Assembly: GCF_000712135.1 (NCBI RefSeq)
Contig: NZ_JOOE01000006.1
Span: 29,605 to 93,604, forward strand
Direction: 5' to 3'
Origin: Sphingomonas sp. UNC305MFCol5.2
GTDB taxonomy: Bacteria; Pseudomonadota; Alphaproteobacteria; Sphingomonadales; Sphingomonadaceae
DNA length: 64,000 nucleotides
Each line of letters starts with the position of its first letter. Positions within the stretch are counted from its first letter, which is position 1. Under the pieces are notes generated by a model. The model did no database searches, had not been told where the DNA came from, and worked only from the letters and a program-made list of their open reading frames with translations. Below are positions 1 to 8,053 of the stretch, one piece after another. The position numbers and the translations under genes were made by a program.

Positions 1-79
1 CATCGCGTAACGAATAGTCTCGAAGCCCCGCTGCGCGACCTAACCGGTCGCGTGGCGGTGCATTCTGGGGCGACAAACC

Positions 80-1816
80 ATGCGGATTGAGCGGCCGATG
101 GGCGTGCTGCGCGAGGCACTGGCGCTGTGCCGGCGGCATTTCTTCGCCGCTGCGGCGTTCAGCGCGCTGATCAACCTGCTCTACATCGTGCCGACGCTGT
201 ACATGCTGCAGGTCTATGATCGCGTGGTGCCGACGCAGGGCATGCAGACGCTTGCCTTCCTCACGCTGGTGCTCCTGTTTGCGCTGGGGACACTCTCTTT
301 GCTCGATCGCATCCGCACGCGCCTGCTGGTCCGTGCCGGCGTGCAGCTCGATGCCACGCTCGCGCCGCTGATCCTCGACGCGACTTTGGGCCGGCCCGAA
401 CTGCCGGTGGCGCGGCAGGCACTGCGCGAATTCGATACGATGCGCGGCACGCTGACCGGTCCTGGCGTGCTTGCGCTGTTCGATGCGCCCTGGGTGCCGA
501 TCTACATCCTCGTCTGCTTCCTCGTGCACCCCTGGTTGGGTGTCGTAGCGATCCTGGGTTGTACGATCCTCCCGCTCATCGCCTGGGCGAACGAGCGCGC
601 GACTCGCAGCCGGCTCGATCGCGCGCAGGTGATCGCGAGCACTTCCTATGCCAGCCAGGATGCCCTGCTGGGTTCGAGCGACAGCATCCGCGCGCTCGGC
701 ATGCGCCGGGCGATGGTCGCGCGCCAGCTGCGCCAGCGCGAGGCGATGCTCGCCGCGCAGACCGAAGCGAGCTTCGCCGCGGGCAACTATCTCACTGCCA
801 CCAAATTCACGCGTCTCGCGCTCCAGTCGCTCGCTTTGGGGCTGGGGGCTTTGCTCGCGATCGACAACCTCATCTCCGGCGGCGCGATCTTCGCTGCTTC
901 CTTCCTGATCGCCCGGGCGCTGGCGCCGATCGAGCAATTGATCGGCACGTGGAAGACGATCGTCCAGGCGCATCAGAGCTATCGCAGTCTCGACGCACTG
1001 CTCGACGGCAGCGTCGCCCGGCCCGAACCGACCCGGCTGCCAGCACCGCAGGGTGCAATCGCGCTGGAAGGTATCACTATCCTCAACGAAGCCCGCGACG
1101 GCGCCATCCTGAACAGCATCTCGCTGCGCTTCGAGCCCGGCGAAGTCGTCGCGATCGTCGGCCCCAGCGGCGCGGGCAAATCGACTCTGGTCCGAACAAT
1201 CGCCGGCGCACTCCCCGCCGATCGCGGCACGGTCCGGCTCGACGGCGCGGATACGCGCGATTGGGATCCCGAGCAGCTTGCCCGGCACATAGGCTACCTG
1301 CCGCAGGATGCCGCGTTGTTCGCGGGATCGGTCGCCGAAAACATCGCGCGCTTCGCCGGCGAACTGGGCGAAGACCGCGCCGCGCTCGATGCCGCGGTGG
1401 TCGCTGCCGCCGGCAAGGTGGGTGCCGATCCGCTGATCCGCCGCCTGCCGAACGGTTATGACCATCAGCTCAAGCTGGGCGGCCGCGGCGTCTCGGCCGG
1501 TCAGGCACAACGCATCGCGCTCGCCCGCGCAGTCTATGGCGATCCGCGCATCCTGATCCTCGACGAGCCCAATGCCCATCTCGATACCGAAGGCGATGCC
1601 GCTCTGGTCGCCGCGCTGGCGGCTCTCAAGGCGGAAGGCCGCACGGTACTGATCGTCTCGCACAAGCTCGGCATCCTGCCGGTGGTCGACAAGATTCTCG
1701 TTCTGCGCGAAGGGCGCGTCGAGCTCTACGGCCCGCGCGACGAAGTCCTGCCCAAGATCGCGCCGCCCAATCTCCGGCGCGTCGCTCCGCCCACTGCCGC
1801 TGCGGGTGGCGCATGA
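80..1816 (+). CDS. Type I secretion system permease/ATPase (PrtD/HlyB-like)
   Basis: This inner-membrane ABC exporter of 578 residues would energise secretion of a C-terminally signalled protein through a TolC-type channel. The N-terminal half has several hydrophobic spans (about residues 20-75, 130-170 and 245-285). The C-terminal half is a nucleotide-binding domain with Walker A GPSGAGKST near residue 361, a signature segment reading GVSAGQ near 470 in place of LSGGQ, and Walker B ILILDEP near 492. There is no N-terminal C39 peptidase domain, which fits the PrtD subtype. The gene overlaps the HlyD-family gene by 4 bp (ATGA), so the two are one operon. The outer-membrane partner and the substrate are not in the window. 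The ribosome site before this ATG is weak, so the exact start is less sure than the family. Confidence 0.93.
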   Translation: MRIERPMGVLREALALCRRHFFAAAAFSALINLLYIVPTLYMLQVYDRVVPTQGMQTLAFLTLVLLFALGTLSLLDRIRTRLLVRAGVQLDATLAPLILDATLGRPELPVARQALREFDTMRGTLTGPGVLALFDAPWVPIYILVCFLVHPWLGVVAILGCTILPLIAWANERATRSRLDRAQVIASTSYASQDALLGSSDSIRALGMRRAMVARQLRQREAMLAAQTEASFAAGNYLTATKFTRLALQSLALGLGALLAIDNLISGGAIFAASFLIARALAPIEQLIGTWKTIVQAHQSYRSLDALLDGSVARPEPTRLPAPQGAIALEGITILNEARDGAILNSISLRFEPGEVVAIVGPSGAGKSTLVRTIAGALPADRGTVRLDGADTRDWDPEQLARHIGYLPQDAALFAGSVAENIARFAGELGEDRAALDAAVVAAAGKVGADPLIRRLPNGYDHQLKLGGRGVSAGQAQRIALARAVYGDPRILILDEPNAHLDTEGDAALVAALAALKAEGRTVLIVSHKLGILPVVDKILVLREGRVELYGPRDEVLPKIAPPNLRRVAPPTAAAGGA

Positions 1817-3174
1817 GCATGCCGATCCTCCTCGCGCCCTCGGGTGACGCGACGGTCTCCACCTCGCCCGTCGCCGATCCGCGGCGGGACATCCGCATCG
1901 GGCTGGTGATCGCCGGCCTCTTCTTCGTGATCTTCCTCGGCTGGGCCATGTTCGCGCGGCTCGATGCTGCCGCTTATGCGCCGGGCACGCTTGTGGTCTC
2001 TGGCCAACGCCAATCGGTCCAGCACCGCGATGGCGGCGTCGTCGGCAAGATCTATGTCCGCGAGGGTCAGCGTGTCGAGCGCGGGCAATTGCTGGTCCAG
2101 CTCGCCGCTGCCGAGGTCCAGGCGCAGGAGCGGGCACTCGCCTCGCAGGCGATCCGGCTGCTCGCCCAGCGTGCGCGGCTCGAGGCCGAGCAGCTCGGGC
2201 GTGGCCAGATCCTGGCACCAAAGGAATTCGCATCGCTTTCGCCCGAAGACCGCGAGGAAGCGGCGCTGGCGATGCGGCTGCAGCAGACCGAATTGCAGGC
2301 GCGCACCTCGGTGCTCGCCGCGCAGCGCGGCGCGCTCGGCCAGCGCGTCGTCCAGTCGGGCGAGCAGGGCCGCGGCTATGGCGAACAGGCAGTGTCGTCG
2401 GCCGAACAGCTCCGCCTGATCGAGGAGCAGATCGCGGCGCTCAAGCCCGTTGCCGACAAGGGCTTCGTCTCGGCGACGCGGATGCGCGAGCTCGAACGGG
2501 CGCGTGCCCAGCTCCAGGGCCAGCGCGGCCAGTATAATGCCAGCGTCGCCCAGACCCGCGGCGCCGCGCGCGAGAACGAGATCCAGGTGCTCGAGGCGGA
2601 ACGCAGCTTCCGCGAGCGTACCGCCGCCGATCTCCGCGATGTCGAGACCCGGCTGGGCGACATCCTGCCGCGCTGGACCGCTGCGCGCGACCAGCTCGAG
2701 CGCACTGCGATCCGCGCGCCTGCGACCGGCGCGGTAGTCGGCCTGTCGGTATTCACGCCGGGCGGGGTGGTCGCGCCCGGCCAGAAGCTGATGGACATCG
2801 TCCCTGAACGCACGCCGCTCCTGATCCAGGCGCGGATATCGCCGGAGGATGCCGACGACCTCAATGTCGGCCAGCGCACCCTCGTCAAATTCTCGGGGCT
2901 CCACGAACGCACTCTGCCCAATCTCGAAGGCAGGCTGACGCGCCTTTCCGCCGACAGCTTCACCGACGAGAAGAGCGGGATGAGCTATTTCACCGGCGAG
3001 ATCACGGTGCCGCGCGAGCAATTGAGCCTGATTCAGGGCGTGCGCGGCGCCGATTTCGCGCTCCGGGCCGGCATGCCCGTCCAGGTGCTGATCCCCTTAC
3101 GCAGGCGCACCGCGCTGGATTATGCGCTCGAGCCGCTGATCGGGAGCTTCTGGTCCTCGTTCCGCGAGCATTGA
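1813..3174 (+). CDS. HlyD family type I secretion periplasmic adaptor
   Basis: This 453-residue membrane-fusion protein links the ABC exporter encoded just upstream to an outer-membrane channel. A short cytoplasmic N-terminus is followed by one hydrophobic anchor (about residues 29-50). Then come a lipoyl-type half motif (GTLVVSGQRQSVQHRDGG), a long Gln/Arg/Ala/Glu-rich coiled-coil region (about 90-290), the second lipoyl half (TGAVVGLSVFTPGGVV) and a C-terminal beta domain. Length and order are normal for PrtE/HlyD adaptors. Its ATG lies inside the end of the ATPase gene, indicating translational coupling. A 14-bp GC palindrome follows the stop codon. Confidence 0.93.
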   Translation: MSMPILLAPSGDATVSTSPVADPRRDIRIGLVIAGLFFVIFLGWAMFARLDAAAYAPGTLVVSGQRQSVQHRDGGVVGKIYVREGQRVERGQLLVQLAAAEVQAQERALASQAIRLLAQRARLEAEQLGRGQILAPKEFASLSPEDREEAALAMRLQQTELQARTSVLAAQRGALGQRVVQSGEQGRGYGEQAVSSAEQLRLIEEQIAALKPVADKGFVSATRMRELERARAQLQGQRGQYNASVAQTRGAARENEIQVLEAERSFRERTAADLRDVETRLGDILPRWTAARDQLERTAIRAPATGAVVGLSVFTPGGVVAPGQKLMDIVPERTPLLIQARISPEDADDLNVGQRTLVKFSGLHERTLPNLEGRLTRLSADSFTDEKSGMSYFTGEITVPREQLSLIQGVRGADFALRAGMPVQVLIPLRRRTALDYALEPLIGSFWSSFREH

Positions 3175-3176
3175 TA

Positions 3177-3190
3177 GCCCGCCGGCGGGC
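3177..3190. terminator. Possible bidirectional terminator palindrome
   Basis: A perfect 14-nt palindrome (GCCCGCCGGCGGGC) followed by CCTTT lies between two convergent genes. The position suits a shared terminator, but there is no long T run, so this is only a candidate. Confidence 0.35.
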
Positions 3191-3193
3191 CCT

Positions 3194-3775
3194 TTAGCGG
3201 ATCTGGCGGACCAACGCGGTGGCGGTGCGCACTTCGCGGGCAACCACGCCGGCGGTGAAGCGCTCGATGACGCTGCGTGTGCGTCGCATCGGCCGGGCTT
3301 CGGCATTGCGCGCAGTCGCCACCAGCCCGCTGCCCCAATTGTCCGCCAGCACGCGGACCCGGGCCGCCCGCAATGATCGCCGATCCTCGCTTCCGAGCAC
3401 GATCGACGGAAAGGGGAGCGGGGTGCGCGGCGAAGCGAAGGTGTCGAGCAAGGCTTCGACACTTTCGCCCTGCTCGTCGATCGGCTGGAAGAACAAGGCG
3501 CCCGCGACACGCGAGACATAGGAGGCGGGCGACAGCCGCGCCCACCACGCCGTCGCGAAGCAGCTCGCGCCTTCGGCGATCAGCAGCACCGCGTCGTCGG
3601 CACGTGTCACTGCCGCATCGAGCTTCGCGGCGAGCAAATTGCGCTCCGATTGCGTACCTGCGCGATAGGGAATGTGCTCCCGCGCCGGCCCGGCGAACAG
3701 GCTGCGCCACGGCGCGCTGGCAGCACCCGAGATTTCGACGAGCGACAGGTTGGCGGGAAGAGATAGCGCAGTCAT
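3194..3775 (-). CDS. RBBP9/YdeN-like alpha/beta hydrolase
   Basis: A small cytoplasmic serine-hydrolase-like protein of 193 residues. The pattern resembles the RBBP9 family: a nucleophile-elbow-like segment (AEGASCFATAWW), a central 'ALFFQP' strand, and a late 'VLADNWGSGL' segment typical of these proteins. The Ser in EGASC would be the nucleophile, although the motif departs from GxSxG. An in-frame ATG exists 15 nt upstream (3790), but the start at 3775 has GGAG at a suitable distance. The substrate is unknown. It is convergent with the secretion operon and stands alone. Confidence 0.7.
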   Translation of the reverse strand: MTALSLPANLSLVEISGAASAPWRSLFAGPAREHIPYRAGTQSERNLLAAKLDAAVTRADDAVLLIAEGASCFATAWWARLSPASYVSRVAGALFFQPIDEQGESVEALLDTFASPRTPLPFPSIVLGSEDRRSLRAARVRVLADNWGSGLVATARNAEARPMRRTRSVIERFTAGVVAREVRTATALVRQIR

Positions 3776-3875
3776 CAGGGCGCACTCCATCAGCTGACAA
3801 GCAATCCTAATCCGATCCGGCGATTCCCGCCAGCGGATTCCCAGTCATCGAGTAGAGATTGAGCGCAAAAGCCGC

Positions 3876-4301
3876 TCAGGCCAGCGTATGGCTGAGCGTG
3901 ATCTCGGCCTTGAGCAGCTTCGAGATCGGGCAATTGGCCTTGGCCCCGGCGGCGAGCTCGTCGAACTGCTCGGGCGAGATGCCCGGCACTTCGGCCTTCA
4001 ATGTCAGGTCCGATCGCGTGACGGCGAAGCCGTCGCCTTGTTGCTCGAGCTTGACCGCCGCAGTCGTCTCGAGACTGCCTTCACTGAACCCCGCCCGCGC
4101 CAGCGCGAAGCTCAGCGCCATGGTGAAGCAGCCGGCATGCGCCGCGGCGATCAGCTCTTCGGGATTGGTGCCCTTCTCGTCGCCGAACCGCGTATTGTAG
4201 CTATAGGGCGTCGCGTCGAGCACGCCCGACGGCGTGTCGAGCTGGCCTTTGCCTTCCTTGCCGAAGCCCTGGTAGCGTGCGGTCGCGGTGCGTGTCGTCA
4301 C
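3876..4301 (-). CDS. OsmC/Ohr family peroxiredoxin
   Basis: A thiol peroxidase of the OsmC family (141 residues) that reduces organic hydroperoxides in the cytoplasm. The two family cysteines are visible in 'AHAGCFTMALSFALA' and 'KANCPISKLL', and the N-terminus has the usual OsmC beta-strand pattern with 'GTNPEELIAAAHAGC'. The start is GTG, preceded by GAGGGGGAAA at good spacing. It is a complete single gene. A second family member (Ohr-like) lies at 28.5 kb in a different setting. Confidence 0.92.
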   Translation of the reverse strand: MTTRTATARYQGFGKEGKGQLDTPSGVLDATPYSYNTRFGDEKGTNPEELIAAAHAGCFTMALSFALARAGFSEGSLETTAAVKLEQQGDGFAVTRSDLTLKAEVPGISPEQFDELAAGAKANCPISKLLKAEITLSHTLA

Positions 4302-4358
4302 GGATTTCCCCCTCGGATGTTGGGACGCGGCGACAACCTGCCGCCGCGGCCCCGATTG

Positions 4359-4763
4359 TCAACGGCAGCGCACGTCGTTCTTGTCGATCGCCGCGCCGGC
4401 CGCGGCGCCGGCTGCGGCACCCAGCACCGTGCCCAGCAGCTCCGAACCGCCCGGTGCGATGATGTTGCCCAGCACACCGCCGGCCACGCCGCCGACGATC
4501 AGCCCGGTCGTTCCGTCCGAACGGCGGCAATAATAGCGCCCGTCCCGGCCGCGATAGACCCGTTCGTCTCGCGACAGGCGGCGTTCGCGATAGCTGCGGT
4601 CGTCGCGATAATAGCGATCGGCATAATAGCCGCCATACGCGGGGTCGGGCCGATTCCAGTCATAGCTGCGATAGCCGCTGTCATAGCTCGACGTGCCATA
4701 GCCCGTGTCCGCACAGCCGGCGAGTGTGCCGGCGGCGAGTAATCCCAACAACATGGTGCGCAT
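4359..4763 (-). CDS. Glycine-zipper lipoprotein (YMGG-like)
   Basis: A predicted outer-membrane or periplasmic lipoprotein of 134 residues. The first 17 residues form a lipoprotein signal ending in the lipobox LAGC (Cys17). A Tyr/Arg/Asp-rich middle (about 20-85) is followed by 'YYCRRSDGTTG' and a glycine-zipper segment (about 90-130) with repeated GxxxG spacing. It ends in a short polar tail. The start is fixed by GGGAGAG five bases upstream of ATG. Such proteins are common in sphingomonads and are usually linked to envelope integrity; the exact role is not known. Confidence 0.82.
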   Translation of the reverse strand: MRTMLLGLLAAGTLAGCADTGYGTSSYDSGYRSYDWNRPDPAYGGYYADRYYRDDRSYRERRLSRDERVYRGRDGRYYCRRSDGTTGLIVGGVAGGVLGNIIAPGGSELLGTVLGAAAGAAAGAAIDKNDVRCR

Positions 4764-4897
4764 ATCTACTCTCCCATGAAGATGTCCATGACAAGGGAAT
4801 GCATGGCGCCGGGGAAAGTTGCGCTGGCGCTCCGATCGGGAGGGCGCGAAGTCGAGCCGTTCGTCCTCGCGCGTCTCGCCCTCGACCAAGTGTGCCG

Positions 4898-5383
4898 TCA
4901 GGCTTCGGCCTGCAGCCGCGCGATGATCTCGCGCACCCGCACCAGCGCCTCTGGCTCGCCGTCCACCCAGAAACGGCGCTTGTCGGCGGGATCGGGAGTC
5001 CGCGTGAGCAGACCGAGCGTCTCGAGCCGCTCGACATGCCGCAGCGCCGTGGTCGTCGGCACGCCCGAGGCATGGCACAGCCCCGAGACCGAGACTGCGC
5101 GGCGCTCGTCGGCGGCCACCACCAGATCGAGCAGCATGTCCCACGCGGGATCGCGGAACACCGGCTTGCCGAGCAGTTCGTTCCGGCGCAGGCGGATAGC
5201 GCGCATCCCCGCCGCGAACTGCGTGACCGATTTATAGGATGGCTTGTTCAGCTTCGCCGCGACCGCATCCTGGAGGAACGAGATCGCCGCGTCTGCGTCT
5301 CCTCCGCGCTGTGCGGCGATCGCCTCGACCAGCTGCATCAGCCGGAGCAACTGTTCCCTGGAAAGCACGACGTGCGCGCCCAT
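4898..5383 (-). CDS. MarR-like winged-helix transcriptional regulator
   Basis: A DNA-binding regulator of about 161 residues. The C-terminal half carries a winged-helix pattern, with 'VSGLCHASGVPTTTALRHVERLETLGLL' split over the helix-turn-helix and 'DPADKRRFWVDG' forming the wing. This arrangement is typical of MarR-type and small sphingomonad wHTH proteins. The ATG at 5383 follows GAAGGGG and is preferred over a TTG further upstream (5443). No ligand domain is obvious. It is transcribed away from the lysozyme side and its targets are unknown. Confidence 0.75.
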   Translation of the reverse strand: MGAHVVLSREQLLRLMQLVEAIAAQRGGDADAAISFLQDAVAAKLNKPSYKSVTQFAAGMRAIRLRRNELLGKPVFRDPAWDMLLDLVVAADERRAVSVSGLCHASGVPTTTALRHVERLETLGLLTRTPDPADKRRFWVDGEPEALVRVREIIARLQAEA

Positions 5384-5524
5384 CGACGATGCCCCTTCGG
5401 TGGTTGCCGGGGCGGCTGTGGCGAAGGGGGCGGGGCGTGGCAAGCATGTGATAGACTTAACGGGCAGGAAACTGTGGACGGCATCGGAACCTTGTTTCCG
5501 CCAGGTTTCCGTAGCGTCATTTGA

Positions 5525-5670
5525 TCAGTCCTTTAGCGGATCACAGTCCCAGTCCTTCAAGGAATAACGCCAGCGCGAAGCTCCAGCCACGCCTCGATTT
5601 CGGCGGGCGCCATGTTCACTACCTCCTCGAAGCGCCCATGGACCCGCACATGATCGTCCTGCTTCGTCAT
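5525..5670 (-). pseudogene. DUF3140-family gene with internal deletion and frameshift
   Basis: From ATG at 5670 the reading frame gives a 37-residue peptide with the family-like N-terminus 'RFEEVVNMAPAEIEAWLE', then stops at 5557. In a different frame, immediately after, the DNA encodes 'SRWRYSLKDWDCDPLKD' and a stop at 5525. From memory of the family, that closely resembles the C-terminal end of DUF3140 proteins. The two ends therefore appear joined by a deletion that removed the middle (roughly 60-70 residues) and shifted frame near 'CTTCGCGCTGG'. The remnant lies just downstream of the lysozyme gene on the same strand. Confidence 0.6.
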
Positions 5671-5709
5671 GGTGAGCGAAGCGCGGCGGGCTGCGAAACG
5701 TTCCCCGCC

Positions 5710-6171
5710 TCAATCGGCGTAGAGCGCCGCCTCCGCCGCGCGCCGCTTGGTCAGGCCGGGCAGCACCTTGCCCGCCGCCTTGTTCCACCGCCCGAATTGC
5801 TGTTGCGCGCCCGCAAAGTCGCCTGCTTTGTGGAGCCGCAGCAAGGTGCTGTTCGCCAAATTGGTCACGCCGACATTGTAGGCGAAGCTCACCATCGCAT
5901 CGAACTGATGCTGGCTGGTTGGCGACGTGCCGATCACCCTGGAAACCTTGGCCGCAAAGCCGGCGAGGTCCTGCGCCAATCGGTCGTCGCATTGTTGCTG
6001 GGTCCAGATCACGCCCGGCTTGATGTCCACACCCGTGGTGCCCCAGCCGATCGTCCAGGGATCACTGCCGGTTCCAGGATCGGGATAGGCAATGAACCTG
6101 CCATCCGCCTGTTTCTTCGCGCAGCCTTCGAATTGTTGCACCAGCGCGGTGCACGCGGAACTTGGCGTCAT
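5710..6171 (-). CDS. Phage-type lysozyme (GH24)
   Basis: A 153-residue muramidase of glycoside hydrolase family 24 that would cleave the glycan strands of peptidoglycan. The catalytic glutamate sits in 'QQFEGCAKK', followed by 'AYPDPGTG' and 'PWTIGWGTTG'. The helical lobe follows with 'FDAMVSFAYNVG' and 'FGRWNKAAGKVLPGLTKRR', all standard for the family. There is no signal peptide, as in phage endolysins. The ATG at 6171 has GGGGAAG upstream; a TTG at 6186 is the alternative. No holin, spanin or phage structural gene is nearby, so it is either a domesticated phage gene or a lone remnant. Confidence 0.9.
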   Translation of the reverse strand: MTPSSACTALVQQFEGCAKKQADGRFIAYPDPGTGSDPWTIGWGTTGVDIKPGVIWTQQQCDDRLAQDLAGFAAKVSRVIGTSPTSQHQFDAMVSFAYNVGVTNLANSTLLRLHKAGDFAGAQQQFGRWNKAAGKVLPGLTKRRAAEAALYAD

Positions 6172-6285
6172 CGGAACTTCCCCCAAAGTCGATTTGGAAT
6201 GTATCGGATCAACTTGCGCATTTGGCCATCATCTTTGCATCCAGAGTGGTTGCAGGGCGGGCGAGGGCGCGCCTAAAGGCGACGG

Positions 6286-7023
6286 ATGGCCAAGCAGCGC
6301 GCAGATCAGATGCTCGTCGACCGGGGGCTGGCCGAGAGCCGCACCCGCGCGCAGGCGCTGATCATGGCGGGGCTCGTCTTCGCGGGCGATCGCAAGGTCG
6401 ACAAATCGGGCCAGCAACTGGCCGAAAACGTAGTGCTCGAGATACGCGGCCGCGATCATCCCTGGGTCTCACGCGGCGGCATAAAGTTGGCGCACGCGCT
6501 CGATCATTTCGGCTGGGACGTGGCCGGCGCGGTGGCGATCGACGTCGGCTCGTCGACCGGCGGCTTCACCGACGTGCTGCTCAGCCGCGGCGCGGCGCGC
6601 GTCTATGCCGTCGACAGCGGCACCAACCAGCTCGCCTGGAAGCTCCGTCAGGACCCGCGTGTCGTGGTCCACGAGCAGACCAGCGCGCGCGTGCTCACCG
6701 AAGCGCATATCCCCGAGGCCGTCGACCTGATCGTCTGCGACGCCAGCTTCATCGGCCTCGCCAAGGTGCTCGAAGTGCCGTTCCGCTTCGCCAAACCGAA
6801 CGCCCGGCTGGCCGCGCTTATCAAGCCGCAGTTCGAGGCCGGGCGCGAGGAAGTGGGCAAGGGCGGCGTGGTCCGCGATCCGGCGGTGCACGAGCGGGTG
6901 TGCCGCGAAGTCGCCGAATGGGTGGCCGCGCAAGGCTGGCGCGTCCTCGGCATAACTCCCAGCCCGATCACTGGGCCGGAGGGCAATATCGAATTCCTGA
7001 TCGGGGCAGAGCGCGGCGGCTGA
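6286..7023 (+). CDS. tlyA: TlyA family RNA methyltransferase
   Basis: A 245-residue SAM-dependent methyltransferase of the TlyA/FtsJ-like type, annotated in other bacteria as hemolysin or rRNA 2'-O-methyltransferase. An N-terminal S4 RNA-binding domain ('RADQMLVDRGLAESRTRAQ', about residues 4-60) precedes the Rossmann methyltransferase with the SAM-binding loop 'DVGSSTGGFTDVLL'. Later motifs are 'IVCDASFIGL' and 'ALIKPQFEAG'. The length is normal. It is transcribed divergently from the lysozyme gene and appears monocistronic. Confidence 0.93.
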   Translation: MAKQRADQMLVDRGLAESRTRAQALIMAGLVFAGDRKVDKSGQQLAENVVLEIRGRDHPWVSRGGIKLAHALDHFGWDVAGAVAIDVGSSTGGFTDVLLSRGAARVYAVDSGTNQLAWKLRQDPRVVVHEQTSARVLTEAHIPEAVDLIVCDASFIGLAKVLEVPFRFAKPNARLAALIKPQFEAGREEVGKGGVVRDPAVHERVCREVAEWVAAQGWRVLGITPSPITGPEGNIEFLIGAERGG

Positions 7024-7085
7024 CTAGCTCAGGCGCATAAATGCGAACGCGGCAAACCCCTAATAGCGGACGAAGGCAGCGCGGT

Positions 7086-7172
7086 TCAGGTGACCGTGAA
7101 CGCGTTGCCGGCGACGAGCCTATCGGCGATCCCGTTGATATCGACGTTGCGGCGCTTACCCTTGGCCGTCAT
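7086..7172 (-). CDS. Possible 28-residue overlapping small protein
   Basis: This 28-codon frame begins inside the last codons of the XRE gene. Its ATG is preceded by GAGGAG with seven bases spacing, a better site than many real genes here. The product would be basic at the N-terminus (MTAKGKRRN) and end 'AGNAFTVT'. Nothing is recognised in it. The good ribosome site and operon position are the only support. Confidence 0.25.
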   Translation of the reverse strand: MTAKGKRRNVDINGIADRLVAGNAFTVT

Positions 7173-7353
7173 TGAAAATCTCCTCGATCGGCATTCCGAA
7201 CAGACGCGCAATGCGGAAGGCCAGCGGCAGCAAGGGGTCGTGCTTGCCCGTCTCGATCGCGTTGATCGCCTGACGCGAGACGTCGAGCTGCACCGCCAGT
7301 TGGGCCTGACTCCAGTTTCGCTCCGCGCGCAGGACCTTCAGACGGTTGTTCAC
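7156..7353 (-). CDS. Small XRE-family helix-turn-helix regulator
   Basis: A 65-residue single-domain Cro/CI-type DNA-binding protein. The helix-turn-helix reads 'WSQAQLAVQLDVSRQAINAIETGKHDP' across residues 14-40, followed by 'FRIARLFGMPIEEIF'. The start is GTG, whose bases overlap the stop of the membrane-protein gene (GTGA), so it is translationally coupled. This minimal regulator type commonly sits beside a small integral membrane protein and represses its own operon. The palindrome upstream of the operon (7820-7843) is the likely target. Confidence 0.88.
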   Translation of the reverse strand: MNNRLKVLRAERNWSQAQLAVQLDVSRQAINAIETGKHDPLLPLAFRIARLFGMPIEEIFNDGQG

Positions 7354-7769
7354 GACCCGGTGCCCCGGGCACGCGTGTAGAAATAGCCGAACGACCAGGA
7401 GGCGACGAGCACGCCAATCGTCGCATACGACGACACGGCCCCCAGTTTGGCGGCGAACAGCATCTGCCAGAGTGCGAGCGCGAAGAGCATGGTGAACATG
7501 GCAATGAATGCCGACTTGGTTAGCGTATGGAATACGAAATCGTCGGCGTGCTTCTGATCGAACCGTGTGGTGACGATGGCCACCAGCCCGGCCGCAACGA
7601 TAGCGCCGACAAGTGCGGCGCCCTTGGTCAGCGGTTGGGTAGCGGGCGAAATCGCGGGGTAAGCTCGACTCGCGTCGAGCACGACTCCGATCACACCGAG
7701 AGTGCCCGAGAGGGCGAACAGGCAATCAAACAGCAACGGTGAGTAGAGTCTTTTCACGAAGCCGGGCAT
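7350..7769 (-). CDS. Small four-helix membrane protein, XRE partner
   Basis: A 139-residue integral membrane protein with about four hydrophobic spans (about residues 12-30, 45-70, 85-110 and 115-135). The ATG at 7769 has a perfect GGAGG five bases upstream, preferred over upstream ATGs at 7781 and 7787. It is the first gene of a two-gene operon with the XRE regulator. Its function is unknown. In similar pairs the membrane protein and regulator form a self-controlled unit, but no activity can be assigned from sequence. Confidence 0.8.
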   Translation of the reverse strand: MPGFVKRLYSPLLFDCLFALSGTLGVIGVVLDASRAYPAISPATQPLTKGAALVGAIVAAGLVAIVTTRFDQKHADDFVFHTLTKSAFIAMFTMLFALALWQMLFAAKLGAVSSYATIGVLVASWSFGYFYTRARGTGS

Positions 7770-7819
7770 CGCCACCTCCATTAGCATGTAAGGTTTACCT
7801 GACTACCGAAGGTCGCGGG

Positions 7820-7843
7820 TTATGTCAATATAACCTGACATAA
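7820..7843 (-). promoter_or_regulatory. Operator/promoter of the XRE-membrane protein operon
   Basis: A perfect inverted repeat TTATGTCA-(8 nt)-TGACATAA lies about 50 bases upstream of the membrane-protein start. On the coding strand its second arm supplies TTGACA, a consensus -35 box. A further ACCTGAC element at 7797-7803 repeats part of the site (7833-7839), next to an AGGTTTACCT short palindrome at 7791-7800. The overlap of operator and -35 suggests repression by the XRE protein. Confidence 0.6.
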
Positions 7844-8053
7844 AGTCGCGATTCTTTGTCACTTAGCTCGGAAACGGCTAGCGTCCGCTTCCACTAATCC
7901 CGGTCGTTCTCACAAGACTTCTGCCCGACACCCTCCAGAGAGAGCCAAGGCGCCGCCTGCCGCCATCACATCTTTGCGACTGCGCATTCTTTCGATTAGG
8001 GGATCGTTCCGGGGACGATGCGTGTTTCACGCGTCGGAAAGGGAGGAACCAGG

